DNA from: Acanthaster planci
Lineage: Eukaryota; Echinodermata; Asteroidea; Valvatida; Acanthasteridae
Length of the DNA stretch: 12,270 nt
Direction of reading: 5' to 3'
NCBI RefSeq assembly: GCF_001949145.1
Contig: NW_019091485.1
Location: 742,602-754,871, forward strand
Shown here: in pieces, positions 1 to 8,409 of the stretch
Numbering within the stretch: the stretch's first letter is position 1
Layout: every line of letters starts with the position of its first letter
Translations under genes and position numbers: made by a program
The notes under the pieces: generated by a model
Database searches by the model: none
The model's input: the letters and a program-made list of their open reading frames with translations, nothing else
What the model was told of the DNA's origin: nothing

Positions 1-633
1 AGTGCTGGTCGTTACATATGGACAGGATTTAGGGTTAAGCCCAAAATGTACACGTACCTACCCATGGCGTCTATTGGCCCTCCATCTCTTGAACCAAGGG
101 CGCCCAATAAATCCCCAGTCAGGAAAGTTTTGATCGCGGCAACCCAGGCATCCGTGGATTGTGACTAATTAATGGTGCGGGTCAACCAGGGAGGTTTGAA
201 TCCACCGCTACATGTACATGCACATGCAATCAGAAATAGGATCGCCCCCTTTGGGATGTCGTGAACTGGAACAAAATTGAGCTATTTGGTTCACGTATAA
301 GAGAGGGACGAGGGATGATATGATTTGCTTTTTGGAGATTGAGAAGAAATTCAATATGCACTTGTGTTTGTGTGGGGATATACTACATGTTTAGAGTGAA
401 CAAATGGATTATTCAATTACACTGTAACTGCAAAACAAAATTACTTGATGTGCCTGACATCACTTGGATTGTTGAAAAGTTGCTCTTATACTTAAGGTTA
501 AATTGGAAACAAGAATCAATATCTCTCCTATTGACACTGATTTATAACACTGTGCTCCTGACTTTGACTGTCGCACCACATGTACATACATCTGAAAGGG
601 GTTTGCACAAAGCAACGTGTTTCTTGTTGACAG
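1..633. other. Unassigned non-coding stretch
   Basis: I see no gene here. A 102-codon ATG frame on the + strand (339-647) has no recognisable domain, has cysteine and leucine scattered as in random translation, and runs into the inverted-repeat element that begins at 634, so I do not call it. GGTTTGAATCC at 193-203 is one base away from a Pol III B box, but no paired tRNA stem surrounds it. Two TACATGTACAT-type motifs (about 211-221 and 573-581) belong to the window-wide palindrome family. Positions 50-200 are richer in G+C than what follows. Confidence 0.6.
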
Positions 634-833
634 TATCCGGTTCGTAAGTGTGACGTCACTTCAGTTTAAACCACGCCCACTGCACATGCACTGCACATAG
701 AGTTACATGTACATGCATTGATCACAGTTTACGTGGAACCGGAAGTTAATGTGCAACTTCAGCATTCATCCAATGGGAGCATACAAATAGTGGCGCGTCC
801 GCCTTTTTGACAAAGTCACTTACGAACCGGATA
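634..833. mobile_element. Short MITE-like element with 17-bp perfect inverted ends
   Basis: The left end TATCCGGTTCGTAAGTG (634-650) is the exact reverse complement of the right end CACTTACGAACCGGATA (817-833). A 17-bp perfect inverted pair this close together is not expected by chance in 12 kb. If the outer TA on each side is a target duplication, the element is 196 bp (636-831) with 15-bp inverted ends, which fits a non-autonomous Tc1/mariner-type MITE. A PIF/Harbinger origin (3-bp duplication) is less well supported, because the flanks beyond TA do not match. There is no transposase frame inside. The interior is richer in CpG than its surroundings and holds several promoter-type words. That it is a transposon is inference from the ends; a chance or functional palindrome remains possible. 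Confidence 0.7.
650..797. promoter_or_regulatory. Cluster of promoter-type motifs inside the MITE
   Basis: Directly visible words are GTGACGTCAC (650-659, a perfect palindrome containing the full CRE TGACGTCA), CCACGCCCAC (671-680, KLF/GC-box-like), ACCGGAAGT (738-746, an ETS consensus), CCAAT (770-774) and TGGCGCG (791-797, loosely E2F-like). A 9-nt word ACTGCACAT is repeated at 679-687 and 690-698. These are the motif types found together in animal proximal promoters. No TATA box or initiator is evident and no gene start is identified downstream, so regulatory activity is only an inference. Confidence 0.3.
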
Positions 834-1658
834 TGCTCATGTACTATGTATTTGCAAAGTGTTTACTTTGAGTACAAGAGTTAAGAATCTTCATTCAACG
901 TCCATTAAGAACCTTGCAATGATTAGGCTGCAGTCCACAGCGTAAAGAAAATATTACCAGATGATAGACCAATTTCAGAAAAACCTTGTTCTACCACGAA
1001 TGGTTATTAAAATATTAACAAGTACATAAACTTTATAGTTTTCTAGGTATATGTGTTTTTACGTAGCAAACTTTCTTGTATTAGTGCACATGCCACCCCT
1101 TGCCTTTAATGACATGTTCCCATTAGGCTATTATTGGTTATTTCCTGCAATGCAGTACCTACTGTACCAGCTTAACCCATCGTATTTAAACTCTGAAGGG
1201 ACATAATGCCAAGATAAAAATATCCCCTTGACATCCTCTTGGTGTTAAAAAGAGTGTTTCGTGAGTAGAATCCGGGCTGGGCCTGTATGGGCTAAGGTCG
1301 GGAGCTATTTTGGAGTGGCGACTTGCATTTTGAGGTTTCTTGTAAAGATGCATTTGCTGTTGTGCTGATATTAGTGCGTGTACAAATGTACATGTACATC
1401 TCTTTGAAGGACACTCTGTGTGGAATTTTGTTTTGTATGACCAACTAGCAGAATCAATGGATCAACATGATTTCATTGCTCATGGATTTTCTCCTGGTAG
1501 GTACATTCTTCATTTTTTGGTTGATGAAATACCTTGGGAGGTTTTAATTCGTATTGTTCAGTGAACAAAATAAACAAAATAAAGTTATATCTTGTTTTAT
1601 TAAATTTAGAAAACAAGCCGTTTGGGTGAAAGATTATGTTGATCAAGTCCCCATGCAT
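834..1658. other. Unassigned non-coding stretch
   Basis: I find no gene, RNA or repeat that I can support. The 61-codon minus-strand frame at 1473-1658 is low-complexity and within chance length. TACATGTACAT motifs occur at about 1385-1399. A GTGAGT word at about 1260 is not attached to any open frame with an acceptor. Confidence 0.55.
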
Positions 1659-1745
1659 GGATAATGATAATAATAGTGCACTTGTATTGCGCTCTTTCCA
1701 CTAAAAGTGTTCAAAAGGGCATTACAAAGATAACATTGCTCGACT
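1659..1745 (+). repeat. Degenerate interspersed repeat with an ATAATAAT head and a TTGCGC...CATTACAA body
   Basis: An ATAATGATAATAATAG head is followed by CACTTGTATTGCGCTC, a short spacer, AAAAGTGTTCAAAAGGGC and ATTACAAAG. This order of (ATA)n, then TATTGCGC, then AGTGTTCAAA, then a GCGC-like word, then TTACAA resembles a short repeat family that I recall as abundant in marine invertebrate genomes. The resemblance is from memory and I cannot name the family. The boundaries are approximate and the second GCGC is degraded to GGGC. Confidence 0.45.
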
Positions 1746-2030
1746 AAAATCAGTTAACAATTATTACAGCTACAATTAATAAGTGACTAAAAGCAGACAT
1801 TTCAAATTTAAAAAACTATACAATTAAATATCACCATACACAAAAAAGCCACTGGATGACTTAAGTGTATGGTTTTTATCTAGTTTTACAAGTTTCCGAG
1901 TTTTGGAGTTATTCAGGGCTGCCGACTTTGAGTGAGGGTTGAGTAAGAGCATAGTTCTCGGCATTGCATCAGTAGCTACGCTGTAGTTGCAAATACTGCC
2001 ATATTACCTTGTACAATATAACCTGAAAAA

Positions 2031-2175
2031 TACATGTACATGTACATGCACATTACATTACATGTACATGTACATTACATGTACATGTACAGTGTATATG
2101 TACATGTACATTACATGTACATGTACAGTGTATATGTACATGTACTGTACATTACATGTACATGTACATTACATG
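2031..2175. repeat. TACATG microsatellite / minisatellite
   Basis: About 145 bp consist almost entirely of overlapping TACATG/CATGTA words broken by TTACAT and AGTGTATATG spacers. The hexamer is part of the self-complementary TACATGTA, so either strand can fold on itself. Two overlapping open frames here (about 60-73 codons) translate to YMYMYITCTC-type low-complexity peptide and are repeat artefacts, not genes. Confidence 0.95.
2072..2143. repeat. Exact tandem duplication of a 36-bp unit within the TACATG array
   Basis: Positions 2072-2107 and 2108-2143 are identical. Each begins ACATTACATGTACATGTA, continues through CAGTGTATATG and ends TACATGT. After ACTGT (2144-2148) the first 17 nt of the unit recur (2149-2165) and then its first 10 nt (2166-2175). 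The array is therefore a higher-order repeat made by unequal exchange or slippage, not a simple hexamer run. Confidence 0.93.
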
Positions 2176-2908
2176 CAAAGCTTGCAAGCCGGGAAGTGTT
2201 TTCATTGATTATTTAGGATTGGATAAGAAGTGTTGAGCGAATAACCTGGTTTTTATTTTAGTGTGAGAATTCCCATAGGAATGTGAGACTATGAATATAA
2301 CCTGAGATGTGTGATTCTCTTGCTCAATGCATAAGTGTTATCCAGCGGGATCTCGTTTTCTACTGAAGTTATTCTGACTGGTTCTAAAAGTGCAAACAAC
2401 TGACACACATAAATGGTACAATGTACATTTTTATAATGTACTTTCATCTGTTACCGGTAACTGTACATATTTTTAATCCATAATGAGACATGTTTTTGCC
2501 ATCCAGTTTCATGCTCAGCACCTGTAATTTGAATCAGTCCAACATGCTTTCTAGGTTTCATCCCTCGTGTTCCTATTTGAACAGCAGTCGGCAAGATGTT
2601 TTCCTCCACAGAATCCTGTCTGTCTTTGTTTGCAATTCCTCTTTCTATGGTCATCATGAGTTGTGCCGATTTTTAGGGTCCGACAGTCCAGGGTCTTTGC
2701 AGATGTTTAGCTGATGATATGAAGCAAACATGTATGCCTTTTTTGAAAATCTTTTCTAGACTGCTAGCTATTTCTGGATCTGAATGGTCAAATTTGTGTA
2801 ACTTACAGCCAGCTGGATTGGGGCAGTTTATATTCCAGCTCTAATGTACTCTATGGTTATATGGCATGACAGACCACCCTTATGGTTTATAAAATTTGAA
2901 AATGTGAA
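2176..2908. other. Unassigned non-coding stretch
   Basis: I see no supportable gene. Overlapping frames on both strands around 2451-2714 (68-74 codons) have no recognisable domain and are within chance length. A GTAAGT donor-like word on the minus strand (about 2802) has no convincing acceptor-bounded frame. A 12-bp palindrome inside this stretch is listed separately. Confidence 0.5.
2450..2461. repeat. 12-bp palindrome GTTACCGGTAAC
   Basis: A perfect dyad containing TACCGGTA, the first of three such octamers in the window (others at 3190-3201 and 10475-10486). The core resembles a Grainyhead-type AACCGGTT dyad only in its ACCGGT centre. Function is unknown. Confidence 0.85.
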
Positions 2909-3125
2909 CAAGCCCGTGGGAATGGGGGGTGCTGGGGGTCAGACGCACCCCCAACTGTTTTGGACAGGGGTGCAGGTGTACTTTGAAATAGCACCCCCCC
3001 CCAACTTTGACCACATTAAGCCACAAACATATGTCAACCATGTCAGAGATCGGCCGAAAAACACAAGATATTTATGATTTTACAATCTCAGCACCCCCTG
3101 AGAAAGATGTGTTCCCACGGGCATG
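2909..3125. mobile_element. 217-bp hAT-like MITE with target-site duplication
   Basis: The left terminus CAAGCCCGTGGGAA (2909-2922) and the reverse complement of the right terminus, CATGCCCGTGGGAA (3112-3125), match at 13 of 14 bases. Just inside, GGGGGTGCTG (2925-2934) pairs with CAGCACCCCC (3089-3098). Flanking bases AATGTGAA (2901-2908) and AATGTGAT (3126-3133) form a 7/8 direct repeat. An 8-bp duplication with termini beginning CA is the signature of the hAT superfamily. Further short arms occur inside (GGGGGT 2934-2939 with ACCCCC 2947-2952; GGGGTGC 2967-2973 with GCACCCC 2991-2997), and a run of nine C lies at 2994-3002. No transposase is encoded. The 77-codon frame at 2844-3077 crosses the left boundary and is spurious. 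Confidence 0.78.
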
Positions 3126-3189
3126 AATGTGATTGTATGTACAGCAGAGAAAACAAAATGGTATGATGTGGACAGTGTGTTAACATGCA

Positions 3190-3201
3190 TGTACCGGTAC
3201 A
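3190..3201. repeat. 12-bp palindrome TGTACCGGTACA
   Basis: A perfect dyad and the second TACCGGTA octamer of the window. It lies about 65 bp beyond the hAT-like MITE and is followed by a TACATG-type motif. Confidence 0.85.
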
Positions 3202-4284
3202 AAATGTACATGTGCCTATTTTACCAATTGTGCCTTTGATTTTAATCTGAGCAAAGCTTGTACAGAATGTATACAATGTACAATACATTTAACATGAAAA
3301 CAATACATATATGCTAATGGGTTAATTGCACATAATCATGTTGAATTCACAATGTCATTGCAAGTCAATCCCAATCTATTCAATTTGAGGACAGCTAGCC
3401 ACACACTCTTAGAGTGAAGCACATTTCTTTTTCACTGCTTATGTTCCCTTTTGATTGTGACCAGACTTATCATGTAGCTTGTACGTACATGTACTCGGAC
3501 ATTTTCTACGTGCATTACATTTAATCCTTTTTCCCAATGTAATCAACAACTGCATTCGTTTTAAAATTATTGAGTTTGCTAACATTGTTGAAGGTCCAAA
3601 TGACTTTGCATCAGGTCTGTAAATGTGAGTCTTGCTAACCAAATCTGTTTTAAATAACTCTCTAGTAAAAAATAAAAATAAAAAATAGCATTTCAAATGC
3701 TGTGGATTGTCAGCCGTACTGCAGGGAGAAATTACGGAAATAACAGTCTGGAGGTTTGAAGGCATGTTGGCAGGCATCAGGGGCCTCCTTTGCCTAGCTG
3801 TCCACAGGGTGTAATGTGTCCAACTGAATAACAAGCTGTCAGCAGTCATTAGAATGCATGTCAGGCTGGATGGAATAGCTAAACTTCAGTTCAAGCACGT
3901 TCTGCACCAAGTTCATCTTGAGTGACCCAAATTCTTACAGTATACCTACAGGGTACCTGCACGTGTATACATGTGCATGTACAGGTACATTGTTACATGA
4001 TTGCAGCGATGTGATTCAGTGGACTAGAGTGTATAATTATTCACTACAGGAATGTTTAGCATGAAGTCCTACTATCACTTCTTGTTTTGCTTTTGTTGTC
4101 TTTTATCTTTTTCATGGGATTAGCTATGACCTCAGTGGCTGGGAACAATTAAGGGGAAATTTGCATTTGCAAGAAAAACCTGAAGTGGTGGGAACCCTTG
4201 TGTCATGTTCCTTCAGAAATTGTATGCGAAGATGCAACTAGTACCTTGGAATGGTTCATGAACAACTGCTTGGGAATGGTACAC

Positions 4285-4298
4285 GTACAGTACTGTAC
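4285..4298. repeat. 14-bp perfect palindrome GTACAGTACTGTAC
   Basis: A directly readable dyad with no loop. It belongs to the same GTAC-rich word family as the TACATGTA motifs. No function can be assigned. Confidence 0.8.
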
Positions 4299-4767
4299 TG
4301 CACATTCAAGCCATTTGGCCTTGTGCAGGATTGGTAGACAAAAGCCTGCAGCTGCACAATAGACTAATCCTCCTGCACACAGGTGGTATGCACGCTATAA
4401 ATTCATCCTCACCCAATAGAGTGCTGTGACTTGCCAAGTGTATGCACACCTCAAGTTTAAGAATGCCTGCGTGAGTGTGGTGCTACTGCAGTAGTGGTGC
4501 CTTTTTGGATTATTGTCTAGAGCTTTGCATACGAGCAGGCATGTTACTTTTCTCTGCATCATGCCAATTCACTGGACGTGTCATACAGCAGTGCCCATGT
4601 TCACTGAACTTCATTCCCTTGGGTAGAAACAAAAGAGCATAGAAATGTACTTTGAAAACATAAACAGACTGATGGTGCTACATGTAGGATGTGGCAGTGG
4701 TAGCTTTGAATAACGGACTCCTTGTGCTCCTGCATATATATTATCACTGTTTGTTTGATCATCGCAG

Positions 4768-4869
4768 GGGACCAGCACCAGAAGGTCCCGGACCCTGGTC
4801 AAGGTTACTTCATTGGCAAGCCTGGTGTCTCCGGTGTCCTCCGTCAAGAAAGTCGGTGTTGCCTTACAG
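4768..4869 (+). CDS. Candidate internal exon, unknown protein
   Basis: A pyrimidine-rich acceptor, CTGTTTGTTTGATCATCGCAG (its last 20 bases are 4748-4767), is followed by 102 nt and then a near-consensus donor TTACAG|GTGAGA (4869/4870). The segment is about 58% G+C with four CpGs, clearly above its flanks, and its length is a multiple of three, as expected for a skippable or symmetric exon. All three + frames are open, so the frame is undecided. Frame 0 is Ser/Arg/Val-rich (starts GTSTRRSRTLVK, ends KKVGVALQ). The phase-1 frame reads DQHQKVPDPGQGYFIG then KPGVSGVLRQ and has two Cys near its end. I recognise neither. The minus strand is also open here but has no matching splice sites. It could be an untranslated or chance exon-like segment. 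Confidence 0.38.
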
Positions 4870-7112
4870 GTGAGAGCGAACATGGTCTTGACATAAAGAT
4901 TAAGTAGAACATCTCCTCTGTATGTCTGTTGAGTAGTGTTGAGCAAATCCAGCATTTTTGGAATCGATTTCAATTCCATCTCATAATCACAATTCTGCTT
5001 GGACTCAACTCCAAAATGTGCATCTACATGTATTTATAGGGTCACAGGCATAGTAACTCTTGAGTATGCTGAGCAGGACATTAAGACATAATTGACTCAT
5101 TGCCTGTTGTCAAAAACAATTTTTTCTTGTTCAAAATGCAATTTATGCACCCTGGAAGTTTCACGCAGTTAACAGAAATTAGATGTGTCAGTAGACCTAT
5201 TTAGCTCCTTCTCGCCACTTCTCGCCTACTGCTTGTGAGGCTCACAAAGGTTTTGACTAAAATGGACTTTTGCATAAACGCAAAATAAACATCAACGATA
5301 TACGGTATCTATGGGTAGGTCTGCCAGACCCAGTATCAAAGTGCAAGGTATCAGTCAATAAACACCAGGTTTTATTTTTCGGATGTTTTTCCACACTCAC
5401 AGTTCAAGCCATTTACTCCAAACCCCAATTCACGGGCACCAGTGGTGATAGCGCATGTGTGTTCACTGGCAGACTCACATTCTACTTTCATAGCTAAGTG
5501 TTCGCCTGATACCAGCTACTTCATAAATATTCACAGACAACTACTGTACATGTAGTTTCTGTCCCAGTCGTGACTCGTTAGGAATTTATAGACATTTTTG
5601 CAAAGTTTGGAACTTGGAAGACGCCACTCACGCCATCCTGGCAGTGGTGATAATGCTTAGTGAAATTTCTTCGGTCCATTGCTGTTTTTGGGGGTTTTTT
5701 TAGATCTGTTCATTGCCAACTCAGAGATCATGTTCCAACCTCTGCGGCATCTGCGATTACAAGTTGCAGGGGAGGGGGGCTTTGTTATGTTTGAACAAAC
5801 AATAAATAAGTGTGCGATCAGTGAATGGCATATGGTAGATACGGTTCCAGCTTCAAACGTTAATCTTTTCACAAGAACCTTATGAGACATTTTGAAAGCA
5901 AAAGTGAACTTTGCAAAATAGACATCTCAAATTTAAAGGGCAGATCAATCCTGAGCTAACAGAATAAGACAAATTTAACAAAGACAGACTCAGATTTCCA
6001 ATTACACTAAGTTTGATAGTTTTTACGAAAGAATTGTGAAATGTGGTGGTTGATGTTACCACTTTGACGATAAAGAAAACACCCACAGAAATATTTGCAC
6101 ATTTATTCCACGTAGTATGACAGCAACAGTATATTCTGATTGAGTTGCGGAAGAAAGAACAAGTAGGCCTAATTCTGAAAATGTTGCCAACTGCTTTGTG
6201 TGGTTGTGCATCTTGTGCTCATTAAGATTTCCATTGTTTCATCGCTAAGTTAAGCCAATTTTTTCCTTCAATATTCACGTACCCGTACTGGTAGGCATGC
6301 CTTTCACTGGGCTTACTGCATGTCTCTGAAATACGTGGATCTTGAGTCGCTGGCCGTACTTTGCAGTGCGCGGACTAGTACTATGAGCACTGAGCTGGAC
6401 CAAGAGAGGGTGCAATTTTCATAGCAACAGAGGCTCTTTTGGTCAGAAGTTTGGAACTTCATGAGGATTATGAAATGCACATGTTGGGGTCACGTCGTTT
6501 CCAGCAAAATGAACACTTCCGACCAGCCTAGGTCTGTTCAACTAATAAGGGGGGTGCTTCTTTTCAAAGTGGATAGGACGGCGTATCGGGTCCATGATCA
6601 TGTACCTGTACATGTAAGTGTGGGGCCTACTGCGGTGTTGAAAATGAAAGGTCATTGGCACACACAGTGTCCCATTGGACAGAACAAAAAAGGATATGTC
6701 TTATGTAATCAAGATTATCTCCATAGTTTATCATCACATATCAGGGAAGTCTTCCGAGTTGAAAAGATAGCATTCTAAGCTTTGATTTGATTACCAAAAA
6801 CAACAACAATTTTTGACAATTATCTTAGGAGAAATTGAATTTACATACTTCTTGGTGGCATTTTTGTGATTTTTTAAAAGGAATTGTAATTGAAAGTGAG
6901 AACACTACAAAATTCATTGAAATTGAAAACCTGGATATTTATATTAGATGACTGTAGAAAAGGTGGCCCCTTTATTGTTTCATTACAAGACACCAAACAA
7001 TTCTGTGAACTTGTAAAGTTCGGATGTCGGAAGCCTGTTATCAGGAAATAGTCTCCTTGAGTGAAAGCCATGCTAGGCACTAGGCAGCTTTTTCAACTTT
7101 TGCCCTTGTTTT
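4870..7112. other. Unassigned non-coding stretch
   Basis: If the upstream exon is real, this begins its downstream intron. I see no further exon with a convincing acceptor, frame and donor. Frames of 68-105 codons at 5270-5497, 5657-5890 (minus), 5880-6086 (minus), 6461-6778 and 6874-7080 (minus) show no recognisable domains, and several overlap on opposite strands. TACATG-type motifs lie at about 5545 and 6600-6615, and an AGGCATGCCT dyad near 6292-6301. A G/T-rich run is present at about 5682-5701. Confidence 0.5.
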
Positions 7113-7192
7113 CCAAACCCAGAAGATTTTGTTGGTTGGAAAAGTCTCATCTATTTTATTGAGACATTTTGTTGTTTGTTCTTCTGGTTTGG
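7113..7192. other. 80-nt imperfect hairpin
   Basis: CCAAACCCAGAAGA (7113-7126) pairs with TCTTCTGGTTTGG (7180-7192): 13 base pairs with a single bulged C. Nearer the tip, AAAAGTCTCA (7140-7149) pairs with TGAGACATTTT (7160-7170), 10 pairs with one bulged A, around a 10-nt loop. Between them is an asymmetric U/G-rich internal loop (13 nt against 9 nt). The size suits a small structured RNA, but the large internal loop argues against a standard pre-miRNA. It may instead be the relic of a tiny inverted-repeat element. No Pol III or Pol II signals were identified. Confidence 0.5.
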
Positions 7193-7659
7193 TTTCCTTA
7201 TCTGATCATTGGTTTCAAGACTTCCCCTTTTCTCTGTTACTGTGTTACAACATTTCCTGCAACAATGAACTTTGCTTCTTGTAGTCATGTACTGGTACAT
7301 GTTCGAGCATTTGTTTTATTTTGATCACTCAAATTTAAATTCTAATTAAAATGTGGCAAATTAGTAAAATGTCCCTTATACATATTGTAATTTTTTCGGG
7401 GTATAGTCTGTTTTCTTGGGAGAGTTTTTTTCTGATTTGTTTTCTGTCCCTCTATTTTGGTATATCTTTGGGATATGATTCCATTGGTAATTAATCATGA
7501 TGTACATCCTGTGGTATGTATTGCACCTTCACAGGGCAGGAATTTCATAATAGTATTTCCTACACAGCAGAAACGCCCTTCTTGTTGTCATGGGATGCTG
7601 TTTGTTATTAACAAGGTTAGCTATTTCTGGTAACACTTCCTTCCACATGAATTGTACTG

Positions 7660-7686
7660 CAGTTGAAATTACTTTTCCAGGTGAGC
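7660..7686 (+). promoter_or_regulatory. Recursive-splice-like AG|GT junction
   Basis: TTACTTTTCCAG|GTGAGC places a pyrimidine-containing acceptor (AG at 7679-7680) directly against a near-consensus donor (GTGAGC, 7681-7686), with no bases between. This arrangement defines zero-length ratchet points in long animal introns. The pyrimidine tract is short (six or seven of the last eight bases before the AG), so this could be a chance match. It would make sense if the window is intronic on the + strand. Confidence 0.25.
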
Positions 7687-7890
7687 TGTTTGTGGGGTTG
7701 GAATTTTCATTGAATTCCCAGTGATCAATTTTAATGGTATAGATGCACCTTCATTTCAGAACTTTCCACTTCCAGGTCAATTTAAGAAGAATGGAATATT
7801 ATTGATCATTTTCTTCCTGTGTGCAAAATGCTTCAAATTTTTCTTCAAAGTATCTTTTGAGTATCTGTTTACCATGAGAAGACAAAGACA

Positions 7891-7938
7891 GTTTATTTGA
7901 TTAATGGTGAAAGTTTATTTGATTAATGGTGAAAGTTT
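7891..7938. repeat. Exact 22-bp tandem duplication plus GTTT
   Basis: Positions 7891-7912 and 7913-7934 are identical. The unit starts GTTTATTTGATTAATGG and ends TGAAA, and the next four bases (7935-7938, GTTT) begin a third copy. This is a recent replication-slippage or unequal-exchange duplication and lies outside any gene call. Confidence 0.95.
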
Positions 7939-8409
7939 GGAATTTAAAGGCTTAGTGGTTAAAATAGGGGATTTAGTCAGTGGCACCAGTGATTCAGAAA
8001 AATTGGGCAAAAAATGCACTTGACGTCACTGAGGGACAATAAATAATCGCAGTGATTGGGGAGGGAAAGTCCATTTACTCTCCTGGGGGAGTTGGGACTC
8101 GTGAGGGACAACCTTGACTGGTATTCAGGCAGAGGAAACACCAACGCATGATGTGTTGACCGAGTCCCTGTGTTGTTTCCCCCTTGCGTGAGCTTGTCAT
8201 CTATCATCAACGTCACCGCAAAGTCCAGGTGATATGTCAGATGAGTTCTGGTGATGGTTACCCAATGCCAGTTGTTGTTCCAGACTACGCACACTGTCTG
8301 CTAGTGGGTGGGTTGTAGCATAAACCCGGTGTTTTGAATTAATTAGAAAACCTTGAACAGGAATTGGTATTTTTGGAGCTGTGCATGCCATAAGAACATT
8401 TCACTTTAG

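Larger units (their letters stand above)
3134..4767. other. Unassigned non-coding stretch with palindromes
   Basis: No gene is supportable. The longest frame (136 codons, minus, 3439-3849) has a leucine/serine/lysine-rich composition without domains and is close to the chance maximum. A pyrimidine-rich tract (about 4079-4113) precedes a 62-codon stop-free stretch without ATG; I do not call it. GTACCTG (3953-3959) and CAGGTAC (3982-3988) form a small stem around another TACATG-type cluster. Confidence 0.5.
7193..8409. other. Unassigned T-rich, probably intronic stretch
   Basis: Positions 7193-7890 are T-rich on the + strand and hold no supportable gene. Minus-strand frames at 7977-8294 (105 codons) and 8197-8391 (64 codons) overlap each other in different frames and show no domains. 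A second full CRE palindrome TGACGTCA lies at 8021-8028, without a gene start nearby. CATGTACTGGTACATG (about 7286-7301) is a 7-bp dyad of the TACATG family. Confidence 0.5.

Noticed and set aside
193-203. GGTTTGAATCC, one mismatch from a B box.
   Set aside because: A five-base T stem forms with one mismatch, but no complementary acceptor arm is found about 70 nt upstream.
643-648. GTAAGT donor consensus within the left inverted end of the MITE.
   Set aside because: It is fixed by the terminal sequence of the element, and there is no acceptor-bounded exon upstream.
1987-2216. Two overlapping frames with repeated Tyr-Met and Thr-Cys translation.
   Set aside because: They are direct translations of the TACATG satellite.
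2451-2714. Overlapping 68-74 codon frames on both strands; the minus one looks mildly protein-like.
   Set aside because: There is no domain, no splice context and the length is well within chance.
3439-3849. Longest open frame, 136 codons on the minus strand.
   Set aside because: About 24,500 six-frame codons with a stop roughly every 18 codons yield a handful of runs over 100 codons by chance, and the window has five. The translation has no recognisable domain or splice-bounded structure.
4061-4246. 62-codon stop-free stretch without ATG after a pyrimidine-rich tract, possibly a 3' exon.
   Set aside because: Its open length is not significant, the first half simply translates the T-rich tract, and the AG after the tract is 9 bases beyond it with a poor context.
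4611-4979. 122-codon minus-strand frame covering the candidate exon.
   Set aside because: The minus strand lacks a matching acceptor/donor pair at the G+C-rich core. Openness there is probably a mirror of the + strand segment's composition.
5440-5652. Direct repeat CAGTGGTGATA at 5440-5450 and 5642-5652, considered as a target duplication around an insertion.
   Set aside because: Many 11-bp direct repeats are expected in 12 kb by chance, and the 191 bp between them has no inverted ends.
6461-6778. 105-codon + strand frame with a GTAAGT donor-like word inside (about 6610).
   Set aside because: The GTAAGT overlaps a TACATGTAAG motif of the dispersed palindrome family. The upstream acceptor is weak and the peptide is unrecognised.
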